64,000 bases of DNA from Amaranthus tricolor. Its lineage: Eukaryota > Streptophyta > Magnoliopsida > Caryophyllales > Amaranthaceae. This document shows, piece by piece, positions 35,273 through 45,800 of the stretch. How positions within the stretch are numbered: the stretch's first letter is position 1; every line of letters begins with the position of its first letter. Under the pieces are notes generated by a model. It was given only the letters and a program-made list of their open reading frames with translations, did not search any database and was not told the DNA's origin. Location of the stretch: positions 21,699,161 to 21,763,160 of the forward strand of contig NC_080058.1 in the NCBI RefSeq assembly GCF_026212465.1. The letters are read 5' to 3'. A program made the translations under genes and the position numbers.

Positions 35273-38200
35273 TTATCTTACAGGTCCAAGTGAGGGGGAA
35301 CAGCTCATGGTATCTCGACAGTGGGTGTTCCAAGCATATGACGGGTGACAAATCTAAATTTCTCTCACTTGAAGCCTATGATGGGGGAACAGTAACCTTC
35401 GGTGACAATATGAGGGGTGAGATAATCGCCAAAGGAAAGGTTGGAAGGTCATGTTCCCACGCCATTGATAATGTATTTTTAGTCGAGAATTTGAAACACA
35501 ACTTACTTAGCATTTCTCAATTTTGTGATAAGGGTAACTCTGTAAACTTTACTTCTGAAAAATGCATTATTTCTAGGAATGACACTGGAGACATCATTCT
35601 TGAGGGAAACAGAAAAGGGAACACTTATGTAGTGGACCTGGACACTGTTCCCAGAAACAGTCTAACGTGTCTAAGTGTTATAGAAGACGACCCACTTCTT
35701 TGGCATAAGCGTCTAGGTCATGCTAGTTATTCATTGATTAATACATTAAGATCTAAAGACCTAGTTAGAGGACTACCATCTATAAAATTCCTTAAGGATG
35801 AAATATGTGATCCTTGTGCCAAAGGAAAACAAGTAAGGTCATCTTTTAAAACAAAGAATGTTGTGACCACCTCAAAAACGCTTGAATTATTACACATGGA
35901 TTTGTGTGGACCTATGAGAATACAAAGCCGTAGTGGCAAGAGATATGTGTTTGTTATTGTTGATGATTATAGTAGATTTACATGGACTTTATTTTTAGTT
36001 AGTAAAGATGAAGCCTTTAATGAGTTTGTCTCTTTCGCTAACAAAATACAAAAATCTACCAATAATCAAATTGTTCACATAAGGTCAGATCATGGTAAAG
36101 AATTTGAAAATTCAAGCTTTATGAGTTATTGCAATGAACATGGAATAAGTCACAATTTTTCCGCCCCTAGAACACCACAACAAAATGGTGTAGTAGAAAG
36201 GAAAAATAGAACTTTAGAAGAAATGGCTAGGACTATGTTGATTGCTAGTGGTTTACCTAGAAATTTTTGGGCCGAGGCTGTTAATATTGCATGTTATATT
36301 TTAAATAGAGTATTGATAAGACCCATCACTTCTAAGACACCTTATGAATTGCTTAAAGGTGTTAAACCAAATATTGCCTATTTTCGTGTGTTTGGATGCA
36401 AATGTTTTGTACATGTTAATGGAAAACGGAATATAGGTAAATTTGATGAAAGAAGTGATGAAGCAGTATTTCTTGGCTACTCATCTCAAAGTAAGGCATA
36501 TAGAGTCTATAACAAAAGAACAATGAGTGTGGAAGAATCCGTTCACATAATTTTCGATGAAACTAACTTTTTGTCAAGTGAACATGATACAAATAATTTT
36601 AAGATAGGTCTTGCAAATCTAGAAGAAGATGATGAAGAATTGAAAGTGCATGATCAAGAAACAGCTGGTGAACAGCCGGTTCCAGCAGAAGCAGAAAGTA
36701 CTGATCAAGTTCAGGAACTGCCAGGACATCAGGAACAGCAGATTGTTCCCAATCCAGCTGTTCCCACAGATGAGCAGAACAATCCAGTAGCTGAACAGAA
36801 TGTTAATCAAGCTGATGAACCAGAACATGCTACTGTTACCACAAGAGATTTTATGCCAAAACCTTGGAGATATCAAAAATACCATCCTCTTGATTTGATT
36901 GTAAGTGACTTGAATAAAGGAACACAAACTCGATCTCAAATGAGAAATTTTTGTGCACATTTTGCGTTCCTATCATCACTTGAACCCAAAAATCACGAAG
37001 AAGCTCTAAAGGATTCCGAATGGGTTGTAGCCATGCAAGATGAATTGAACGAATTTGAAAGGAACAAAGTATGGCATTTAGAACCCAAACCGAAACACAA
37101 GAAGGTAATTGGTTTGAAATGGGTATTTCGGAACAAACTAGATGAGCATGGAATAATTGTAAGAAACAAAGCAAGGCTCGTGGTCAAAGGGTACAATCAA
37201 CAAGAAGGTATTGATTATACTGAGACATTTGCTCCAGTAGCAAGGTTAGAAGCTATTAGAATTTTAATTTCTTTTGCTGCATTTATGAACTTTAAATTAT
37301 ATCAAATGGATGTGAAATGTGCTTTCTTGAATGGTTTTCTTGATGAAGAAGTTTTTGTTGAACAACCGCCTGGCTTTGAGAATACCTCGTGTCTTGATCA
37401 TGTCTATAAGCTTGATAAAGCTCTTTATGGGTTGAAACAAGCTCCTAGGCAATGGTATGAAAGACTATCAAAATTTTTGATTAAAAATGACTTTATTAGA
37501 GGTAAAATTGATAAAACCTTATTCTTTAAGAATAGAGGTTCCAATATATTAGTTGTTCAAATATATGTTGATGATATTATTTTTGGTGCCACAAATGAAT
37601 TGCTATGTAAAGAATTTGCTAACCTTATGAGCACTGAATTTGAAATGAGCATGATGGGAGAATTAAATTTCTTTCTTGGTTTGCAAATTAAACAAACTGC
37701 TAATGGTATCTTTATTCATCAACAAAAATATATAAAAGAACTTCTTAAGAAATATGGCATGAATAACGCTAAAACCAACCATACACCCATGGCTACTAAT
37801 GTAAGATTAGATGAAGATACAAATGGAACAAACATTGACCAAACTATGTATAGAGGCATGATTGGATCTTTATTATATCTAACTGCTAGTAGACCCGATA
37901 TTTCATTTAGTGTTGGTTTATGTGCAAGATTTCAATCTAACCCTAAAGAATCACATCTAACTGCAGTGAAACATATTTTGAGATATCTAAAGGGAACAGA
38001 TGATTTATCATTATTTTATCCTAAAAGTGATGTCTTTGATTTGAAAGGCTTTAGTGATGCAGATTATGCAGGAGATCTTGTTAATAGAAAAAGCACGTCA
38101 GGTATGGTGGAGCTCCAAGAAACAAAACACTGTTGCATTATCAACTGCTGAAGCTGAGTACGTAGCAGCAGCAGCTTGCTGTTCCCAAATGATATGGATA

Positions 38201-38479
38201 AAGCAGCAGCTAAGAGACTTTGGTATTAAGTATGCATGTGTTCCTATTTATTGCGATAATACCAGTGCCATATGCATATCCAAAGATCCAGTGCATCACT
38301 CACGAGTAAAGCACATCCATATTAGGCATCATTTTCTTAAGGATAATGTTGAAAATAAAAATATCATTGTTAAGCATGTAAACACTAACGAGCAAATAGC
38401 AGATATCATGACCAAACCGCTTCCAAGGGAACAGCATGAGAAAATGAGATTGGAACTTGGCATGATCAAGCTGCATTAA
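35266..38479 (+). pseudogene. copia pol (PR-INT-RT-RH), frameshifted in RNase H
   Basis: The pol frame opens at 35266 and is offset by -1 from gag, overlapping its stop by a few bases; there is no ATG near the start. Protease: [14 protein letters not shown] (Asp at 35317). Integrase: HHCC (WHKRLGHA ... CDPCAKGK) and the triad Asp 35899, Asp 36088, Glu 36196. [25 protein letters not shown] and YVDD at 37564-37575. RNase [10 protein letters not shown], then after KSTSG a small deletion with a frame change near 38103-38112; the second half continues in another frame ([16 protein letters not shown] to MTKPLPREQHEKMR, TAA at 38477-38479). The YVDD and triad residues are intact. Confidence 0.92.
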
Positions 38480-38697
38480 AGGAAGTGTCATATATGATCC
38501 TTAGAGACAAAATAAAAATTGAAAATGATCAATCAACCACAATAAACTTGATTGAAAGATCAATTATTGATAGGATCAGGTACGCATTTTTTTAAGGGAA
38601 TATACTTTGAATGTTCTTATGATTGCATGATTATTTTGATCAAACGGTAGTAGCATAATATTATCATTTTCTTATTATAAATATATAATAAAAATAT

Positions 38698-38791
<94 letters not shown>

Positions 38792-39044
38792 TATAAATTT
38801 TTTTTCCAGCAATTTTTCTTGGGAAGTAGGAGTTGGATCATCAAATTCATCTGTCTCCATTTCGTGTCTCTGTATCAAAATGCATAACTAAGGAAAATGG
38901 AACATTTAGTAACCGTCACCTCTCACAAATAAACCCACTCCCTCACGTTCCATCCTTCACTTCATAATCATTACCCTTTCCCTTTCACTCAACCCTAAAC
39001 CGTCATTCTCTCCACTTCTCTTGCTCTTCTCTTTCAAAACGTCC
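38480..39044 (+). other. copia spacer between pol and ORF3
   Basis: Non-coding, AT-rich, interrupted by a (TA)n tract. The last 150 bp, just before ORF3, are pyrimidine-rich (cattctctccacttctcttg), like a leader. There is no other gene. Confidence 0.6.
38701..38783. repeat. (AT)n microsatellite, about 41 units
   Basis: Uninterrupted AT dinucleotides in the spacer between pol and ORF3 of the copia element, flanked by aaaatataaaatata and aaattatatataaa. Open frames here are artefacts. Confidence 0.95.
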
Positions 39045-40539
39045 ATGAAAATCAAAAACCAGAACTCTAAAATGAAGCAACCTGTACCTCTTCAAGTCAT
39101 CTACCCACCTTCTCACACTCCTAAGTCTGAGTCTTCATCAAAAGAACAGGAGGGAACCCCCATCTCCCCGAAAATACATGCAAGCAGTAAGAGATCAAGA
39201 GGATCCAAGAAACCTCCAACACGTTCTGTAAAGAAAATGAAGGTAACCCACTACTTAAACGCTGAAGAACTTTCCAAAGAAATGTCAGTTGGCTTTGGCC
39301 TTGACAAAGAGTGGTATGAGACTACAAACTTTCCTCAATTTCACAAAATTCTACAAACTCAACATTGGGAATCACTCATGTGCGATTACTGCTGCAATCC
39401 CATTTACCCAGAAATTATGCGTGAGTTCATCTCTAACTTTTCTATTAATGATGGAGTCTGTTCAAGTTCAATTAAAGAAATTAAAATTAAGTTTGATAGT
39501 ATGATGTTAGGACAGTGGTTAGGAGTACCAGCCACTGGCTTTGATGTGTATTATGTTGGGTCAAAAATTGCGTTTTCTGGGATTGATGAAAAGGATGTTT
39601 GGAGATGTTTAGGTGTTAGGCAAAAGAGAGGTAAAGTGAGTCACAATGTTTTGTCCCCCTTACACAAGTTACTTTACAACATTGCTCGAAGGTTTATTTT
39701 ACCACGAAATTCAAAACGTAGTGAGATAAGTCTTCGAGATGCCACTTTGATTTACTGTATGGTGAACAATATAAAGATTAATTTTCCTTCCTTGATGATT
39801 TCGCATTTAAATGATTGTATAGCCAAAAGATGTATGGTAGGCTATGGTGGTTTGTTGTCCTGGATTTTCTCAAAATTTGGTGTTCCACTTGGAGAATATA
39901 GTTTTCCTATGGGTCCCAGTAACATGATAGGTGCAAAATGTTTGAGTAATTTGCGCCTTAGATTAAATGAGGAAGGGATCCTTGAAAATGCTGTGGAACA
40001 GATTGAAATTGATTCTGATGATGAGGAACAGGAGGAAGAGGGGAAGGACAAGGAGGAACAGGAAGTAGAGGAAGAAGTGGAGAAGGAGGAACAGGAAAAA
40101 GAAGTTGAAAAGGAGGAACAGGAGAAAGAAGGAGCTAGAGTTAAGGAACAGGAGGTTGTTCCTTCTGATAAGGAGGAAGAAGACAAGGGGATGGGACCTG
40201 AAGTTGCTCTTGATGATGACTCTAGGGCTGAACCCAATAGTTTTCCCTCACCAAAGCCAACCACTCCACCACCACCATCACCAACACCAAGATCACCACC
40301 ACCATCATTTCACAGACAAAGCTTTGATCAGGCAACCGTTCCTACTGCCCCCTTATACTCCATTCTCCTCAAGCTTGATGATTTGTAGGATCGCTTCTTC
40401 AAATTTCAAGATGAGATTCCTGTTTCCCTAGCCTCATTAGCTGACCAGATGACTCAAATGGAGGCTCGTCTTGGTGCTAAATTGGACACAGTGGAGGTGG
40501 AAACAGAATATATTGATGAAGATGCCCCTGCTTCCTAGT
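39045..40539 (+). pseudogene. Sirevirus ORF3 (env-like position), one premature TAG
   Basis: The first ATG in frame is at 39045. It reads 447 codons to TAG at 40386-40388, then continues in the same frame (FFKFQDEIPVSLASLADQ...) to TAG at 40537-40539. Residues about 49-67 are basic (KRSRGSKKPPTRSVKKMK), possibly nuclear targeting. Residues about 95-280 (HWESLMCDYC, IYPEIMREFISNF, GQWLGVP, LRDATLIYCMV) resemble the 'putative plant transposon protein' domain found in plant retroelements. About 322-378 is an acidic Glu/Gln tract, and about 405-422 is proline-rich. I see no signal peptide or membrane helix, so the name 'env' is positional only. Function unknown. Confidence 0.75.
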
Positions 40540-41165
40540 TCTCCTTTAATATCTTTTATGTTTCCTTGTTACTATCTCTATCACCAAACAATTTCTTTGT
40601 CTTTTGGTACCAGCTGGGGTACACCTCTTAAACATTGTTAACTTTGTTAAACCTTTTTACATGTGCTACTAACTGTTAGGTTTGATTAGTCATTGCTTAT
40701 CATGCTTGCATTCATTGTTATTGCTTTTTAATTTGTGCATCCTTATTCTCTCTTTGACTATAACTATATGATTAGTGCTGTGGTTTGATTGCTTATCTTC
40801 TTTTTGAATGATGTCAAAAGGGGGAATATTTGGCACAAACTTAAATAATGCTTGAGCATGTTTGAGATCTAGTTAAATCTATTATGTTGGACTTATGGAT
40901 TAAGGTGCTGGTTTGTTTCTGATGTTTGGTTTCGGATGTTTGTGTTGCTAGCTGTTAGTTGTTGCTCATTGATATTGAAACTAGGTTTTCTATTGAGTTA
41001 AGGATAATTTATGCTGAAATAATATAAAGTTGTTGTTTTGATTATTTCTAGAGTAACTGGAATCATGATATTTAGTTAAGAAGAGTTGTTTTGATCTCTA
41101 ACATACTCTTCAACATTGGTTTACTCTATTTTGTTTTTAAGTTTGTTTGAAAAGTTTGTCATCAT
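40540..41165 (+). other. copia 3' non-coding region
   Basis: About 620 bp between ORF3 and the 3' LTR with no open frame, T-rich. It contains an internal polypurine tract at 40816-40828, a Sirevirus trait. Confidence 0.6.
40816..40828 (+). promoter_or_regulatory. Internal polypurine tract of the copia
   Basis: aaaagggggaat, nearly identical to the tract at the 3' LTR and about 350 bp upstream of it. Multiple polypurine tracts before the 3' LTR are an established feature of Sireviruses. Confidence 0.7.
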
Positions 41166-41178
41166 CAAAAAGGGGGAA
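41166..41178 (+). promoter_or_regulatory. Polypurine tract at the copia 3' LTR
   Basis: aaaaagggggaat, two bases before the TGTTGG that opens the LTR. This is the plus-strand priming site. Confidence 0.85.
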
Positions 41179-41180
41179 TT

Positions 41181-42599
41181 TGTTGGACCTCTTGAGTTTT
41201 GATGATGACTACACTTTAGCAAATATGTGTTTAGAGATTGTGTGCAGGTCGATATCCGGTCGTGATAATGATCGTTGATAGTACCTATGCCTTAGCTTAT
41301 GGAAACGTACATGTCAAAAGGTTTCAATTGATGTTAGGAAAAGCATATCGCTTGGGATGTAAAATGGAGACAGCAGATCTACTGTTCCCAAGTTGGATGT
41401 TCTAGCTAAACTGAAGTCTGGAGACAGCACACTGTTCCTGAGCTGAAGGTTGACTACGTTGACTAAAAATTCTGGTTATCATATTTTAATTATTATTTTT
41501 TTTAGTTAATGTATTTTAAATTAAATTGTTGCAGTAATAATTTATTAAAGTTAATTGGCAAATCGTTTTTGTTAAAGAAAATGAATTCACGTTTTATTTG
41601 TTAAGATCCTTTATTTTAGGATCTATTTTTAGTAAATCCTGGATTTGTTAAAAATAGAATTGACTAACTTTGAATTGGTCTTAGCAAATCTTTCTAACCG
41701 GTTTTTATTCCTAAAAATTAGCAAGCAATCATTCCCACTAAGATTAACCGTTTTCTAAATATAGCATGAAGTTCCAGCCATTAATTTGGGGAACAGGAAT
41801 TACTACTGAAGAAACTGCTACTTTAGGGAACAGCGGTTATTGTTTTTGTACACGTGTGATTTGACTTAATCAAATCTTATGGAAATAACCGTGTGTTTGC
41901 TTAATCCACATTACTCCCATGATCTCTTGATAGTGGGATGATGGATTGGATTATTCCATTTTCTTAGGGATATTATTTTCTATAAATTGCAAGTTAATTC
42001 CGGTTTTTAAAAAGATGAGAAGTAATCCAACGTTTTGTGCTTAAGTGTTTTTCATACGTTTTTGTTGGATTTTACAAGAAATATTTTGTTCTTAAAGTTG
42101 CCAATTAATTTATAATATTTTCTTGATGCAACTCTTTGATTTATTTTAGAGAATTTCTATCCTTTTTGTAAGGGTTTTTGAGAGTTTATGTAATTAGACT
42201 CGGGTGAGTCTAAGGGGGAAGTTAGATAGCTTTTAGTGAAGCTAGAGTGGATTAGCTTATTGTAAAGCTAAGTTTGTTGCTTTGAGTGAAGCAATTAGAG
42301 AGTGAAGAGTTGGCCTAGTTGTTTCGCTTCGAGTGAAGTAAGGTGTTTATTGTAATTGTAACTAATTGCCTTAAACATAGTGAAGTTGTTAGAAATCCCA
42401 AGTGGTCGTGGTTTTTCCTTTTGTTTAGGCCCAAAAGGTTTCCACGTAAAATCGTGTGTCTCTCTTATTATTTTGCTCTTAGTTTAAGCTTTATTTATTT
42501 TGAATAATTCCGCAAAAACAGGGCACAATCGCTTAAACTTGCAACAACAACAATTCACCCCCCCTCTTGTTGCTGTTCCCGTTCCTAATTGAATCAACA
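41181..42599 (+). repeat. copia 3' LTR, 1419 bp
   Basis: Starts TGTTGGACCT and ends TCAACA, giving the short inverted ends TGTTG/CAACA. A TATA-like tataaatt lies at 41981. It carries several copies of the GGAACAG/CTGTTCC word that recurs throughout the element. No partner 5' LTR exists in the window, so age cannot be judged from LTR divergence. Confidence 0.88.
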
Positions 42600-42720
42600 A
42601 TATGCTAGAAATTGCGGGCTAAGTTCCGTTTTTGAGTTTTTTTAAGCGTTTTAGGCACCTTCTCGCATAAAGTGGTTCAAATTTGGTTTGTTTGCCACGA
42701 AACCTGGCACACAACACTAT
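42600..42720 (+). repeat. 121-bp duplicated satellite segment, right of the copia
   Basis: Right-hand partner of 33652-33772: same 121-bp length, differing at one base (gttttttaaagcg on the left, gtttttttaagcg here). Confidence 0.75.
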
Positions 42721-42828
42721 TTGGTATATGATATTGTGTTAAAACGATTAGAATCAAAAACAATATTCATATGCTTGAAATTACGTGCTAGTTGCGTTTT
42801 TGAGGTTTTTAAGCGTTTTTGGCACTTT

Positions 42829-45800
42829 CTATCAAAAAGTGGTTGAAAATTGGTTTTTTTCCCACGAAACTGGGCACACAACACTATTTGGTATATGTTA
42901 TTGTGTTGAAATGGTTAGAATTGAAAACAATAGTCAATTGCTTGAAATTACGTGCTAAGTTGCGTTTTTTAGGTTTTTTTAAGCGTTTTGGGCACTTGCT
43001 CGACAAAAGCGGTTGAAACTTTCTTTGATTCCAACGAAACTTGGCACACAATACTAATTGGTATATGTTATTGTGTTGAAATCGTTAGAATCAAAATCAA
43101 CTGTCAAATGCTTGAAATTACGTGCTAAGTTGTGTTTTTGAGGTTTATTAAAGCGTTTTCGACATATTCTTGCAAAAAGTAGTTGAAACTTGGTTTGTTT
43201 GCAACGAAACTTGGAACACTACACTATTTGCTATATTGTATTGGGTTTAAATGGTTAGAATAAAAAACAATAGTCATATGCTTGAAATTACGTGCTAAGT
43301 TATGTTTTGAAAATTTTTTTAAAACGTTTTTGGCACTTTCTAGCTTAAAGTGGTTCATACATGGTTTGTTTGCCATGAACCTTGGCACACAACACTATTT
43401 TGTATAAATTATTGTTTTGAAATAGAAGGAATTAAAAACAATAGTCATAGGCTTGAAATTACATGCTAAGTTGCGTTTTTGAGGTTTTTTTAAAGCGTTT
43501 TCGGCACATTCTTGCAAAAAGTAGTTGAAACTTGATTTGTTTGCAACGAAACTTGTCACACTACACTATTTGCTATATTGTATTGAGTTGAAATGGTTAG
43601 AATAAAAAACAATAGTCATATACTTGAAATTACGTGCTAAGTTGTGTTTTTGAAATCTTTTTTAAACGTTTTTGGCACTTTCTAGCATAAAGTGGTTCAA
43701 ACATGGTTTGTTTGCCTCGAAACTTTGCACACAAAAATATTAAGTATAAATTATTTTTTTGAAATAGTTAGAATTAAAAATAATAGTAATAGGCTTGAAA
43801 TTGGATTCTAAGTTGCGTTTTTTAGATTATTTTCTGCATTTTGGGCACTTTCTCGCAAAAATTGGTTGAAACTTGGTTTGTTTGCCAGTCAACGTGGAAT
43901 ACAACACTATTTTGTATATGTTATTGTGTTGAAATGGTTATAATTGTAAACAATAGTCATATGCTTGAAATTCCGTGCTAAGTTGCGTTTTTGAGGTTTT
44001 TTTAAGCGTTTTGGGCACTTTCTCGCAAAACGTGGTTAAAACTTGGTTTTTTTTGCCAAGAAACGTGGCACACAACACTATTTTGTATATGTTATTGTGG
44101 TGAAATGGTTAGAATCGAAAACAATAGTCATAGGATTGAAATTAAGTGCTAATTTGTATTTTTGAGGTTTTTCAAGCGTTTTTGGCGCTTTCTCGCATAA
44201 AGTGATTCAAACTTGGTTTTTTTGCCACGAAACATCGCACACAACGCTATTTGGTATATTTTATTGTGTAGAAACGATTAGAATCAAATACAATAGTTAT
44301 ATGCTTAAAATTACGTGTTGAGTTGCGTTTTTGAAGTTTTTAAAGCGTTTTTGGAACTTTCTCGCATAAAGCGGTTGAAACTTTGTTTATTTGCCACGAA
44401 ACTTGGCACACAACACTATTTGGTATATGTTATTGTGTTGAAAATGTTAGAATCGAAAATAATAGTCGTATGATTGAAATTATACGCTAAGTTGCGTTTC
44501 TTAGGTTTTTTTAATCATTTTTGGCACTTTCTCACAAAAAGTGGTTGAAACTTTGTTTGTTTGCCACAAAACTTGGCACAAAACAATAATTGGTATATGA
44601 TATTGTGTTCAAATGGTTAGAATCGAAAACAATAGTCATATGCTTGAAATTACGTGCTAAGTTGCGTTTTTGAGGTTATCTGAAGTCTTTTTGACACTCT
44701 CTTGCAAAAAGTGGTCGTTTGTTTGCAACGAATCTTGGGACAGCATACTATTTGGTATATCTTACTGTGTTGAAATGGTTAGAATTGAAAACAATAGTCA
44801 TATGATCAAATTTACATGCTAATTTGTGTTTTTGAGGTTTTTTTAAGCGTTTTTGGTACTTTTTTGCAAAAAGTGGTTGAAAGTTGGTTTGTGCGCAACG
44901 AAACTTGGCACACAACACTATTTGGTATATCTTATTGTGTTGAAATGGGTATAATCGAAAACAATAGTCATATGCTAGAAATTGCGGGCTAAGTTCCGTT
45001 TTTGAGTTTTTTTAAGCGTTTTAGGCACCTTCTCGCATAAAGTGGTTCAAATTTGGTTTGTTTGCCACGAAACCTGGCACACAACACTATTTGGTATATG
45101 ATATTGTGTTAAAACGATTAGAATCAAAAACAATATTCATATGCTTGAAATTACGTGCTAGTTGCGTTTTTGAGGTTTTTAAGCGTTTTTGGCACTTTCT
45201 ATCAAAAAGTGGTTGAAAATTGGTTTTTTTTCCCACGAAACTGGGCACACAACACTATTTGGTATATGTTATTGTGTTGAAATGGTTAGAATTGAAAACA
45301 ATAGTCAATTGCTTGAAATTACGTGCTAAGTTGCGTTTTTTAGGTTTTTTTAAGCGTTTTGGGCACTTGCTCGACAAAAGCGGTTGAAACTTTCTTTGAT
45401 TCCAACGAAACTTGGCACACAATACTAATTGGTATATGTTATTGTGTTGAAATCGTTAGAATCAAAATCAACTGTCAAATGCTTCAAATTACGTGCTAAG
45501 TTGTGTTTTTGGGTTTATTAAAGCGTTTTCGACATATTCTTGCAAAAAGTAGTTGAAACTTGGTTTGTTTGCAACGAAACTTGGAACACTACACTATTTG
45601 CTATATTGTATTGGGTTTAAATGGTTAGAATAAAAAACAATAGTCATATGCTTGAAATTACGTGCTAAGTTATGTTTTGAAAATTTTTTTAAAACGTTTT
45701 TGGCACTTTCTAGCTTAAAGTGGTTCATACATGGTTTGTTTGCCATGAACCTTGGCACACAACACTATTTTGTATAAATTATTGTTTTGAAATAGAAGGA

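Larger units (their letters stand above)
33773..42599 (+). mobile_element. 5'-truncated Ty1/copia Sirevirus (SIRE/Maximus-like)
   Basis: Starts abruptly inside gag (there is no 5' LTR, primer site or gag N-terminus) and ends with a full 3' LTR. The order gag, protease, integrase, RT, RNase H is Ty1/copia. The long gag with coiled-coil and two Cys-His knuckles, the extra ORF3 after pol, and repeated polypurine tracts mark a Sirevirus. It is not autonomous: truncated 5', RNase H deletion with frameshift, and a premature stop in ORF3. Confidence 0.92.

Noticed and set aside
39045..40388. ORF3 as a true envelope gene
   Set aside because: No signal peptide, transmembrane segment or cleavage site is visible; the position alone suggested the name.
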